Origin: Rhodoluna sp.
GTDB taxonomy: Bacteria > Actinomycetota > Actinomycetes > Actinomycetales > Microbacteriaceae
Direction: 5' to 3'
DNA length: 7,606 nt
Assembly: GCA_023260375.1 (NCBI GenBank)
Contig: JALQVK010000044.1
Span: 1 to 7,606, forward strand
The notes under the pieces are model-generated. The model made no database searches, had not been told where the DNA came from, and saw only the letters and a program-made list of their open reading frames with translations. Within the stretch, counting starts at the first letter, position 1. Each line of letters opens with the position of its first letter. A program made the position numbers and the translations under genes. Below are positions 1-5,641 of this stretch, piece by piece.

Positions 1-360
1 ACATCAACAGAAAGCCCCACTGCCAGGAACTGTGTAACCAGAACGGCAATTAGGTTTTCGAACCAGTTAATAACAGTCCTTTCGACTACGCAGTTGTCCG
101 CAGCAAGGTATTTAAATGCCTTTTCTCAGTTGGACGAATTGCAAAAAACACGAATTCTTGTTCTAAACGGACACCGACCCAGTCAACAAATAGTTTCGGC
201 GATTCGAACGCTCACCCGTGAAAACGTATTAGCTCACATTCCCGCCGATGAGCCAGCCATGCAATTGGCCGAGAGCCAAAAACTGCCGCTCAGTTTAGCC
301 AGACGGAAGTCTCCAGCAGGAAACGCAATTGCCGCTCTCGCACATAAACTTTTAGCATGA
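1..360 (+). CDS. 3' fragment of probable MinD/CpaE-like P-loop ATPase
   Basis: The frame is open from base 1 to the TGA at 358-360, so the true start lies before the window; the internal TTG at 94 is not a needed start. The visible 119 residues read like the C-terminal part of a MinD/ParA/CpaE-type ATPase. There is a TTQLSAARYLNAFSQL stretch resembling the 'T.pdl.s...a..l' helix, then a TRILVLNGHRP strand with the Asn of the adenine-binding 'lvlN' motif. An 'IPADEPAMQLAESQKLPL' stretch follows, resembling the usual 'iP.d...~.a...g.P~', and a short 'AIAALAHKLLA' helix ends the protein. Walker A lies outside the window, so ATPase activity cannot be confirmed. The stop overlaps the next gene's ATG (ATGA at 357-360), which implies co-transcription and coupled translation. 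Family assignment is from fold-pattern recognition and is moderate; a generic hypothetical protein remains possible. Confidence 0.6.
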   Translation, partial: TSTESPTARNCVTRTAIRFSNQLITVLSTTQLSAARYLNAFSQLDELQKTRILVLNGHRPSQQIVSAIRTLTRENVLAHIPADEPAMQLAESQKLPLSLARRKSPAGNAIAALAHKLLA

Positions 361-1835
361 CAACCCTCAGCCAACTGATCGCCAAACGTGGCAGGTTGCC
401 GCACATCGATGTGGAATGGCTGAACCTCTTAACTGGCGACTGGCAAATGGTTGCCGACCTGGTCAACTGTGACCTCGTCCTCTGGGTTCAAAGTAAAGAA
501 GAGAACAACTTCATCGCAGTGGCTCATGCACGTCCATCCAGTGCTGGAACCATTTTTTACCGCGACATCGTGGGGGAGGCGCCAGCCAAATTGTGGCAGC
601 GCCAAGTGGTAAAGGCTTTCGCTTCCGGAACTCACCAAGACCTGGCGGTCCCAGATCTTTACGACGGCATTTCTATGCGTGTTAGAGCGGTTCCGGTTAG
701 AAGGCGCCTAAAGGCGAACCTAAACGAATTTTCAACGCCAATTGCAGTCGTCACCGTTCACACCAACCTCAGTGAAGTTCGCGAACCAACTAAGCAGCGC
801 ATCAATTTCCGAAAGGTTGGAAATGAACTTCTTGACATGATCGAAGAAGGCGCCTACCCCGATTTCCAAAACTCAACCGGCTCAACCCGAGGAGCGCCGC
901 GAGCCAACGATGGGCTATTGATCCTGGACCAAGAAGACATTGTGACTTTCGCAAGCCCAAACGCACTGAGTGCATTCAACCGGTTTGGTGTCACCGGCGA
1001 ACTTGTTGGGCAAAACCTCCAGCAGGCTATGGAGAAGTCGCTTGGAAAGAACCTTCGCTCCGATGAAGATCTAGCCGTTGTTGTCAATGGTCGGGCTCCC
1101 TGGAGGGCCGACGCCAACAGCCAAACAATGTCACTTAGCCTCCGCGCTGTCCCACTCAAAAAGAACAACCAGCGCACCGGAGCCATCTTGCTGTGCCGTG
1201 ATGTGTCCGAACTTAGACGCCAAGAGCGAGAACTAATCACCAAGGACGCCACAATCCGCGAGATTCACCACCGGGTGAAGAACAATCTCCAAACAGTGGC
1301 CAGTCTCCTAAGAATTCAAGCCAGGCGCACCGACTCCGACGAAGCGAAAGAAGCCTTGGAACAGGCAATGCGTCGCGTTGCCGCAATCGCACTAGTTCAC
1401 GACACGCTTTCGGCAGGGTTGAGTCAGGAAGTGAACTTTGACGAAGTTTTCGACCGAGTCTTGAAACTCACCTCCGAGGTTGCTGCCACCTCTGGAACCA
1501 CGGTGAATACGATCTTCGATGGCAAGTTCGGTCAACTACCTAGCGAAAAGGCCACCAGCCTGGCAGTTGCCATCACCGAGCTAGTCACTAACGCCGTTGA
1601 GCACGGTCTTGCCGAACGCTCTGGCGTGGTTCACGTCAACGCCGAACGCAAGGGAAAAAAGCTCACGGTAACGATTTCCGATAACGGCAAAGGCCTCCCA
1701 GAAGGAAAGCTTCAGGAAGGCCTTGGCACGAGCATTGTGAAAACCCTGATTGAGGGTGAATTGCGTGGAGCGATTAGCTGGTTCTCACCAAAAGAGGGTG
1801 GAACGAAAGTTGTGGTTGAACTGCCGCTTAGCTAG
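357..1835 (+). CDS. pdtaS: PdtaS-like sensor histidine kinase (HisKA_2 family)
   Basis: A soluble two-component sensor kinase of 492 residues, close to the roughly 500 of mycobacterial PdtaS, with no membrane segments. Residues about 10-150 form the GAF-like sensor domain and about 180-290 a PAS-like domain. Residues about 290-360 are the HisKA_2 dimerisation helix with 'EIHHRVKNNLQ' (302-312); His305 directly before RVKNN is the likely phospho-acceptor. The ATPase domain (about 395-492) has an N box with Glu408 and Asn412, a G1 box DNGKG at 442-446, and a G2 box GLGTS at 455-459, so catalysis looks intact. In mycobacteria PdtaS phosphorylates PdtaR, an ANTAR RNA-binding antiterminator encoded elsewhere; no PdtaR is in this window. 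The start overlaps the upstream stop and has no clear Shine-Dalgarno, suggesting reinitiation. The 3' end overlaps whiB by 8 bases, tail to tail, as in the Rv3220c-Rv3219 neighbourhood. Confidence 0.93.
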   Translation: MTTLSQLIAKRGRLPHIDVEWLNLLTGDWQMVADLVNCDLVLWVQSKEENNFIAVAHARPSSAGTIFYRDIVGEAPAKLWQRQVVKAFASGTHQDLAVPDLYDGISMRVRAVPVRRRLKANLNEFSTPIAVVTVHTNLSEVREPTKQRINFRKVGNELLDMIEEGAYPDFQNSTGSTRGAPRANDGLLILDQEDIVTFASPNALSAFNRFGVTGELVGQNLQQAMEKSLGKNLRSDEDLAVVVNGRAPWRADANSQTMSLSLRAVPLKKNNQRTGAILLCRDVSELRRQERELITKDATIREIHHRVKNNLQTVASLLRIQARRTDSDEAKEALEQAMRRVAAIALVHDTLSAGLSQEVNFDEVFDRVLKLTSEVAATSGTTVNTIFDGKFGQLPSEKATSLAVAITELVTNAVEHGLAERSGVVHVNAERKGKKLTVTISDNGKGLPEGKLQEGLGTSIVKTLIEGELRGAISWFSPKEGGTKVVVELPLS

Positions 1836-2082
1836 CGCGACGTGCGCGAGCGTACTTACGCTTCAGCGACTTACGCTCGTCTTCAGATAGTCCGCCCCAA
1901 ACGCCAGTGTCCTGGTTTTCTTTGATTGCGTACTCTAGGCAGCTGGTTGATACTGCGCATTCGCGGCAGATCGCTTTAGCCTGGTCGATTTGGTCAACTG
2001 CAGGACCGGTGTTGCCAACCGGAAAGAATAGCTCTGGGTCTTCGGTCAGACATTTCGCTTCATCTTGCCAGTGCATATCCAT
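1828..2082 (-). CDS. whiB1: WhiB-family Fe-S transcription factor (WhiB1/WblE type)
   Basis: An 84-residue Wbl protein, the usual size for WhiB1/WblE. Four cysteines, Cys11, Cys39, Cys42 and Cys48 (C-x2-C-x5-C after the distal Cys11), are the standard ligands of a NO- and O2-sensitive [4Fe-4S] cluster. The 'DPELFFP' segment (15-21) and 'GVWGG' turn (60-64) are family signatures. The basic tail (about 70-84, ERKSLKRKYARARRAS) is the DNA-contacting part. Wbl proteins of this class act with the primary sigma factor region 4. The ATG at 2082 has an AAGGAA-type ribosome site at about 2090-2095; an in-frame ATG two codons later is the only close alternative. The stop lies inside the kinase gene end. 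In Mycobacterium whiB1 is CRP-controlled; only a lone TGTGA half site is visible here, too weak to call. Confidence 0.96.
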   Translation of the reverse strand: MDMHWQDEAKCLTEDPELFFPVGNTGPAVDQIDQAKAICRECAVSTSCLEYAIKENQDTGVWGGLSEDERKSLKRKYARARRAS

Positions 2083-2265
2083 GCGGTTATTCCTTTTTCT
2101 AAAAAACTAAAAGTGAACAAAAAACCAAAGTAACTAAGGCTTTTAGTGGGTAGAAACTGAAGGGTGTTTTACTCTTGAAGAGAGATTTGAAACCTTCGTT
2201 TCCTTTACAAATCGTTTCACAGAAGCGCCCACTAATCAACCCCCAATATTTCTAGGACGACCCCA
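2083..2265. other. Divergent intergenic region with three GTTTC elements
   Basis: This 183-base gap must hold the promoters of whiB (leftward) and the membrane protein (rightward). I found no convincing -35/-10 pair for either. What can be seen is a GAAAC-CTTC-GTTTC inverted repeat at 2189-2202 and a further CGTTTC at 2213-2218, 16 bases after the CGTTTC at 2197-2202. These could be a regulator binding site or chance in AT-rich sequence. The AGGA at 2254-2257 serves the membrane-protein ATG. Confidence 0.35.
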
Positions 2266-2652
2266 ATGAGCATCAAAAGACCAATCCAATTTAATGTCGC
2301 ACTGATTATTGGAAGCGTAGAAACAGTCATTGCGGCAGCACTCACGTCGTTCTTTCTGTGGGGGCTACTAACTGGTCAATCCAAGGTAATCACCGCGGTA
2401 GCCATGCTCACAGCCCTATTCGCTGGAACCACAGCGTTCTTAGCCGCAGCAACGTTTGCCCTCTACAACCTGAAACGCTGGGGTCGTTCAGCCATCATCT
2501 TCTGGCAGCTAATCCAGATCAGCCTGGGGTATGGAACCATGGACGGAAAAATGGCCAACTACCCGCTGGCCATCCTAATTTTCGCCGTATCCGGAGTTGC
2601 CTTCATAATGCTGCTCACCAAACCGGTGAACGCTTTATTCAAGCAGGACTAA
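2266..2652 (+). CDS. Small four-helix integral membrane protein, function unknown
   Basis: I do not recognise a named family. The 128 residues contain four hydrophobic stretches, roughly 11-35, 41-67, 74-90 and 99-117. Short basic patches sit at the N-terminus (SIKR) and between helices 2 and 3 (KRWGR, about 70-74), which by the positive-inside rule suggests a cytoplasmic N-terminus and cytoplasmic 2-3 loop. There is no signal peptide, no obvious catalytic motif and no cysteine. The start is well supported by AGGA at 2254-2257, 8 bases before the ATG. It is divergent from whiB, and its stop overlaps the bcp stop by 4 bases on the opposite strand. A coding region is supported by the ribosome site and the coherent helix pattern; a function cannot be given. 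Confidence 0.8.
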   Translation: MSIKRPIQFNVALIIGSVETVIAAALTSFFLWGLLTGQSKVITAVAMLTALFAGTTAFLAAATFALYNLKRWGRSAIIFWQLIQISLGYGTMDGKMANYPLAILIFAVSGVAFIMLLTKPVNALFKQD

Positions 2653-3119
2653 AGACCTAGCTGCTTCTTCAGCATCTCAACGTGACCGGTTGCTTTTACG
2701 TTGTACAGACCCAAAACGACCGAACCCTTTTCGTCCAAAACAAACGTTGAACGCAAGACACCTTCGTATTCACGTCCGTAAAGTTTTTTCAGACCATAGG
2801 CGCCATAAGACTTGTGAACGGCCATGTCTTCGTCTGACAAAAGATCGAAGTGCAAACCTTGGTCTTTCACGAACTTCGCCAACTTCGATGGCTTATCTGG
2901 AGAAATACCAACCACCTCGTAGCCAGCAGAAGTAAAGACATTCAAAGACTCTTCAAAGTCGCAGGCCTCTTTGGTGCAGCCTGGGGTAGCGGCAGCAGGG
3001 TAGAAGTAAACGATTACCTTTTTGCCAGCAAAGGTTGACAGAGAAATTGGCTTCTCGGCCTGGTTTGGAAGGGTAAATGCAGGAGCTTTTGCTCCACTTT
3101 CTAAACGCACGTCACTCAT
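2649..3119 (-). CDS. bcp: Thioredoxin-dependent thiol peroxidase, Bcp/PrxQ
   Basis: A cytoplasmic peroxiredoxin of 156 residues, the normal length for atypical 2-Cys PrxQ enzymes that reduce H2O2 and organic hydroperoxides with thioredoxin. The active-site signature 'YPAAATPGCTKEACDF' has Pro41, Thr45 and peroxidatic Cys48. Cys53, five residues on, is the resolving cysteine, which defines the PrxQ subgroup. Arg123 in 'LRSTFVLD' is the conserved arginine that completes the pocket. The N-terminal 'G..APAFTLPNQ' is the standard opening. It is the second gene of a leftward unit: the VOC gene ends 9 bases upstream, and the AGG overlapping that TAG stop is the only plausible Shine-Dalgarno, so translation is probably coupled. 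No terminator is apparent at the convergent end with the membrane-protein gene. Confidence 0.96.
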   Translation of the reverse strand: MSDVRLESGAKAPAFTLPNQAEKPISLSTFAGKKVIVYFYPAAATPGCTKEACDFEESLNVFTSAGYEVVGISPDKPSKLAKFVKDQGLHFDLLSDEDMAVHKSYGAYGLKKLYGREYEGVLRSTFVLDEKGSVVLGLYNVKATGHVEMLKKQLGL

Positions 3120-3128
3120 AATTACAGC

Positions 3129-3575
3129 CTAATCTTGAACGAAGTCTGCCACGACTATCTTTTTCATCTTCATCAAAGCTTGGTTAGCATAGGCGGCTTT
3201 TGCCGGGTCTGGGTTGCTCAAATAAGAGCTCAAATCATTCGGAACAATCTGCCATGAAACACCGAATGCATCTCTGCACCAACCGCATTGAACTTCTTCA
3301 CCATCACGCGTGATCGCATCCCAGTATTTGTCAATTTCTGGCTGGCCATCGACGCTCAAAGACAACGAGATCGAATCATTGAAGCCAGGAGTCCCCGGGT
3401 AGTTCATTCCGACCAAAACCTGACCACCGATCGAAAAGGTAGCCGTAAACAGCTGATCCCCAACCCGATTCTCCGAAAGAACCTCAGCCCCCAACTCCGC
3501 AACATAGAACTTCAAAGCAGCATCCATGTTTTCAGGGAACCAAAGGAAAGTGTTCAAAACTGGGCTCTTAGTCAT
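3129..3575 (-). CDS. VOC-superfamily protein, PhnB/3-dmu-9_3-mt type
   Basis: A 148-residue single-domain protein of the glyoxalase/bleomycin-resistance (VOC) fold, in the subfamily often annotated PhnB-like or '3-demethylubiquinone-9 3-methyltransferase'. That name is misleading, since members are not shown methyltransferases. Diagnostic segments are 'FLWFPENMDAALKFYVA' (10-26), 'GFNDSISLSLS' (64-74), 'EIDKYWDAIT' (80-89) and 'CGWCRDAFGVSWQIVP' (97-112), with 'QALMKMKKI' near the end. The substrate is unknown. It is the promoter-proximal gene of a two-gene leftward unit with bcp, and its upstream region is shared with the divergent tRNA-Lys promoter. The ATG at 3575 has only a weak GAGAA ribosome site. 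Pairing with a peroxiredoxin hints at detoxification, but that is inference only. Confidence 0.9.
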   Translation of the reverse strand: MTKSPVLNTFLWFPENMDAALKFYVAELGAEVLSENRVGDQLFTATFSIGGQVLVGMNYPGTPGFNDSISLSLSVDGQPEIDKYWDAITRDGEEVQCGWCRDAFGVSWQIVPNDLSSYLSNPDPAKAAYANQALMKMKKIVVADFVQD

Positions 3576-3592
3576 ATTCTCAAGACTAGCGT

Positions 3593-3621
3593 TTGCCTAC
3601 ACAATGAACCTTTGGTAATGT
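3593..3621 (+). promoter_or_regulatory. Probable promoter of tRNA-Lys
   Basis: TTGCCT at 3593-3598 and TAATGT at 3616-3621 are spaced by 17 bases, which is the right geometry for a housekeeping sigma factor. Transcription would start near 3628, leaving a leader of about 18 nt before the tRNA at 3646. The two boxes are partial consensus matches, so the support is moderate. Confidence 0.55.
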
Positions 3622-3645
3622 TGTATCTCGTTGCCAAAACAACAA

Positions 3646-3718
3646 GCACCTCTAGCTCAATCGGCAGAGCAACTGACTCTTAATCAGTGGGTTCTGGGTT
3701 CAAGTCCCAGGGGGTGCA
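3646..3718 (+). tRNA. tRNA-Lys (anticodon CTT)
   Basis: A complete cloverleaf can be folded by eye. The acceptor GCACCTC (3646-3652) pairs with GGGGTGC (3711-3717), with one G-T wobble and discriminator A3718. The anticodon stem ACTGA/TCAGT encloses the loop CTCTTAA, giving anticodon CTT, which reads AAG lysine codons. The T arm is CTGGG-TTCAAGT-CCCAG (3694-3710). No CCA is encoded, so CCA is added after transcription. It stands alone, between its own likely promoter and an intrinsic terminator. Confidence 0.97.
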
Positions 3719-3720
3719 CG

Positions 3721-3761
3721 AAATCCCGGTTCCTTCTCACGAGGACCGGGATTTTCTTTTT
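3721..3761 (+). terminator. Intrinsic terminator of tRNA-Lys
   Basis: AAATCCCGGT (3721-3730) pairs perfectly with ACCGGGATTT (3745-3754), with a further C-G inside, and a TTTTCTTTTT run follows at 3752-3761. It begins 3 bases after the tRNA. It ends only 35 bases before the photolyase-like ATG, so that gene has little space for an independent promoter. Confidence 0.92.
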
Positions 3762-3796
3762 GGAATAACCAATTCAGGATTCGCGTTTACCTATAA

Positions 3797-4978
3797 ATGC
3801 AAGAAATAGACCTAAACCAGTCAACCGAGGTAATCCTTGCTACCTATTTTGATGGTTTGCACTCTGGTGGCGGCAAAAGCCGAATCAAAGGCGGCCAAAC
3901 TGCTGCAAATCAAGCCTTATCAGCCCTCGACATCACCCGCTACGCCTCGGACCGCTCGGAAGTGCTGCCTCTAAATCGTAGAGGCGCCACGGTCCTGTCG
4001 CCCTATATCCGCCACAACCTACTCACTCTCAAGCAGGTGTGGGTTGCCGTCAAAGATGCTCCCTTCAAAGACCGCGAGAAATTCCAGGACGAACTTATGT
4101 GGCAAGAGTACGCCCGCCACCTTTACGCTCGCATCGGCACCCACTTCTTTCAAAATTTGAGATACGACCAAAACCGCTACTCCGAAGGCGACGGCTGGAA
4201 CCGCGACATGCACTGCATCGATCAGGTTGTAAAGGAGCTGGAGACCGACGGTTGGTTGGTGAACCAGACCCGCATGTGGTTAGCCTCCCATTGGACCGTC
4301 CGCAAAGGCAAAGGCTGGCTTCACGGCCAAGAGCGCATGTATCAAAACCTTCTCGACGGCTCGAGGGCTGCGAACCTACTTGGTTGGCAATGGACGGTTG
4401 GTTCGGCTGGTAAACCTTATGGGTTTGCCCGCTGGCAGGTTGAAAAACGTGCACCAGGTCTTTGCATGAAATGTCCTCTCAAAAAGGCGTGCCCTATCCA
4501 AGACTTTCCTGAAGAAGAAACACTTCCTCAACTTGAAAGGCTTACCCTTCTCGACCACGACCCGGATCTCTCGGGCACCACAGGTCCAAAATCGGTCATT
4601 CGAAAAACTGAACCCAAAGAAGTTCTCATCACCATCGACTCGATGGGGGATTCCGACCCTGCATTGGTTGCTAACCCAGACCTCCCAGTTGTGTTTGTCT
4701 TCAACCGAGACGCCCTCGCCAAACTACAACTTTCCTCAAAGCGGATTCACTTTTATCTAGAAACACTTCAAGACCTTGCTACCAGAAGGAATCTAACGGT
4801 CTATTTGGGTGACCCTTATGAATACGCCCAAGAAAACCCAGTTGCCGTGACCTATGCTCCAGTACCAAGTTTCAAAAGGTTTGCCGATGTGGCTGAACTG
4901 CACCCATACCCTTGGCTTCGAAAGCCGCATGATAAAAACGTCCAATCCTTTACCGCCTGGCGACAGAGGTTAGGTTAG
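3797..4978 (+). CDS. Photolyase/cryptochrome-like flavoprotein with permuted domain order and FeS-type cysteines
   Basis: The 393 residues contain both photolyase domains in reversed order. Residues about 28-235 match the C-terminal FAD-binding domain: 'GGQTAANQAL' (32-41), 'LSPYIRHNLLTLKQV' (67-81), 'ELMWQEYAR' (99-107), 'RDMHCIDQVV' (136-145), 'NQTRMWLASHW' (156-166) and 'GWQWT...GKPYGFARWQ' (196-214). Residues about 275-345 resemble the usual N-terminal alpha/beta domain: 'DPALVANPDLPVVFVFNRDALAK' then 'SSKRIHFYLETLQDL' and 'VYLGDP'. The WFRxDLR signature is absent. Cys140, Cys223, Cys226 and Cys232 are the only cysteines and align with the [4Fe-4S] ligands of FeS-BCP/CryB-type proteins. 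A TAA directly before the ATG rules out an upstream extension. Shine-Dalgarno support is poor (AGGA 17 bases away). DNA repair versus photosensing cannot be decided from sequence. It is coupled to the MarR gene downstream. Confidence 0.88.
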   Translation: MQEIDLNQSTEVILATYFDGLHSGGGKSRIKGGQTAANQALSALDITRYASDRSEVLPLNRRGATVLSPYIRHNLLTLKQVWVAVKDAPFKDREKFQDELMWQEYARHLYARIGTHFFQNLRYDQNRYSEGDGWNRDMHCIDQVVKELETDGWLVNQTRMWLASHWTVRKGKGWLHGQERMYQNLLDGSRAANLLGWQWTVGSAGKPYGFARWQVEKRAPGLCMKCPLKKACPIQDFPEEETLPQLERLTLLDHDPDLSGTTGPKSVIRKTEPKEVLITIDSMGDSDPALVANPDLPVVFVFNRDALAKLQLSSKRIHFYLETLQDLATRRNLTVYLGDPYEYAQENPVAVTYAPVPSFKRFADVAELHPYPWLRKPHDKNVQSFTAWRQRLG

Positions 4979-4982
4979 GACC

Positions 4983-5357
4983 ATGGAAACATTTGAGAAG
5001 TACCTCGCGGTGCGATCCCTAATTCAACAAACCGAAGATCGAGCTTTGGTTTATGGCGTCACCATCAGTGAGTACCTCACGTTAAAGGCGATCAGGGATT
5101 TTGGTGGTGACGGCATTTCCAGAGTTGACCTTGCGCGGAAAGTCGGCATTTCGGTTCTTGAACTCACTAAAGCTCTACAGCCACTGGAGAAACTCTGCTT
5201 CGTAGAAACTTTGGAAGCCACTGCGAACCCTAGAGAACGCAAGATTGCTTTGACAGCCGGTGGTCAAGGAATTTTCGGTGACATCGAGCACGAATTCTTA
5301 CGTCGGATGAACCTATTAACGTTTGAAATCGGCCAGCTGGCAAAGGCCATCGCCTAG
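4983..5357 (+). CDS. MarR-type winged helix-turn-helix regulator
   Basis: A 124-residue protein, slightly short for MarR, with a MarR-like plan. An N-terminal dimerisation helix (about 1-20) is followed by 'TISEYLTLKAIRDFGGDGISRVDLARKVGIS' (27-57), which leads into the helix-turn-helix. 'LELTKALQPLEKLCFVE' (59-75) is the recognition helix and following strand, and a wing at about 76-92 ends in 'RERKIALTAGGQ'. The C-terminal helix 'GDIEHEFLRRMNLLTFEIGQLAKAIA' would complete the dimer interface. The usual Asp-Arg of the MarR wing is changed to 'ANPRERK'. The ATG lies 4 bases after the photolyase-like stop; the AGGTTAGGA overlapping that stop supplies the ribosome site, so the two proteins are made together. 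Its stop abuts the DUF1905 stop on the other strand with no gap. Ligand and targets are unknown. Confidence 0.88.
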   Translation: METFEKYLAVRSLIQQTEDRALVYGVTISEYLTLKAIRDFGGDGISRVDLARKVGISVLELTKALQPLEKLCFVETLEATANPRERKIALTAGGQGIFGDIEHEFLRRMNLLTFEIGQLAKAIA

Positions 5358-5639
5358 TTATCCTCTTAAGTTCAACCTGATCTTCTGTGAAGAGCCAAGC
5401 TCAATCGTCTCGGCTCTGCGAACCGCTGCCTTCAGTGGAACGAAGTAGGTACCCTCGCGTGGGATAAGCGCGGTGTAAAAGGTTGTGTTGCCAATAGTCA
5501 CATCGACTGGAATGCAACCCCAGCCATAACTGAGGTGACCGGCGCTTACTTCTAGCTGTTTAGTAACTTCGTCGGGAGTAGTGGCAAAGAAAAACGGGGC
5601 AGGACCACGCCATTCAATCACCTTGGACTCGAACTCCAT
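5358..5639 (-). CDS. DUF1905 domain protein
   Basis: A 93-residue protein that fits the small beta-barrel DUF1905 family, whose function is uncharacterised. It opens with 'FESKVIEWRGPAPFFFATTPDEVTKQL' (3-29), continues with 'GWGCIPVDVTIGNTTFYTALIPREGTYFVPLKAAVRRAE' (39-77), and ends with the strand 'IRLNLRG'. It is the last gene of the leftward unit behind the toxin-antitoxin pair, 2 bases after the toxin stop (TAATCATG), so translation is probably coupled. No Shine-Dalgarno of its own stands out. DUF1905 proteins also occur without toxin-antitoxin neighbours, so its position may only reflect shared transcription. Confidence 0.85.
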   Translation of the reverse strand: MEFESKVIEWRGPAPFFFATTPDEVTKQLEVSAGHLSYGWGCIPVDVTIGNTTFYTALIPREGTYFVPLKAAVRRAETIELGSSQKIRLNLRG

Positions 5640-5641
5640 GA

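Noticed and set aside
94..360. Small 88-residue gene starting at TTG 94
   Set aside because: The frame continues open to base 1 with protein-like sequence, so this is the end of a longer gene rather than a small one.
854..1252. Minus-strand open frame of 132 codons inside the kinase gene
   Set aside because: It lies wholly over the PAS and HisKA region of a well-supported kinase, has no family resemblance and no ribosome site.
2216..2221. CRP-type half site TGTGA (minus strand) upstream of whiB
   Set aside because: The second half of the TGTGA-N6-TCACA palindrome is missing, so one pentamer is not evidence.
2358..2660. Plus-strand 100-codon frame within the membrane-protein gene
   Set aside because: It is a frame-shifted shadow lacking a ribosome site; the overlapping frame gives a coherent four-helix protein.
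2641..2666. AAGCAG/CTGCTT inverted repeat at the membrane-protein/bcp junction as a bidirectional terminator
   Set aside because: The stem is only 6 bp with a 14-base loop and has no T run on either side.
3288..3683. Plus-strand 131-codon frame across the VOC gene into the tRNA
   Set aside because: It runs antisense to the VOC gene and through the tRNA cloverleaf, so it is not coding.
3792..3797. TATAAA as the -10 box of the photolyase-like gene
   Set aside because: It overlaps the ATG, would start transcription inside the coding region, and has no -35 partner at 16-18 bp.
4095..4454. Minus-strand open frame of 119 codons inside the photolyase-like gene, plus a plus-strand frame at 4039-4413
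   Set aside because: Both are antisense or shifted readings of conserved FAD-domain codons; their residue composition is Arg/Ser-rich and non-globular.
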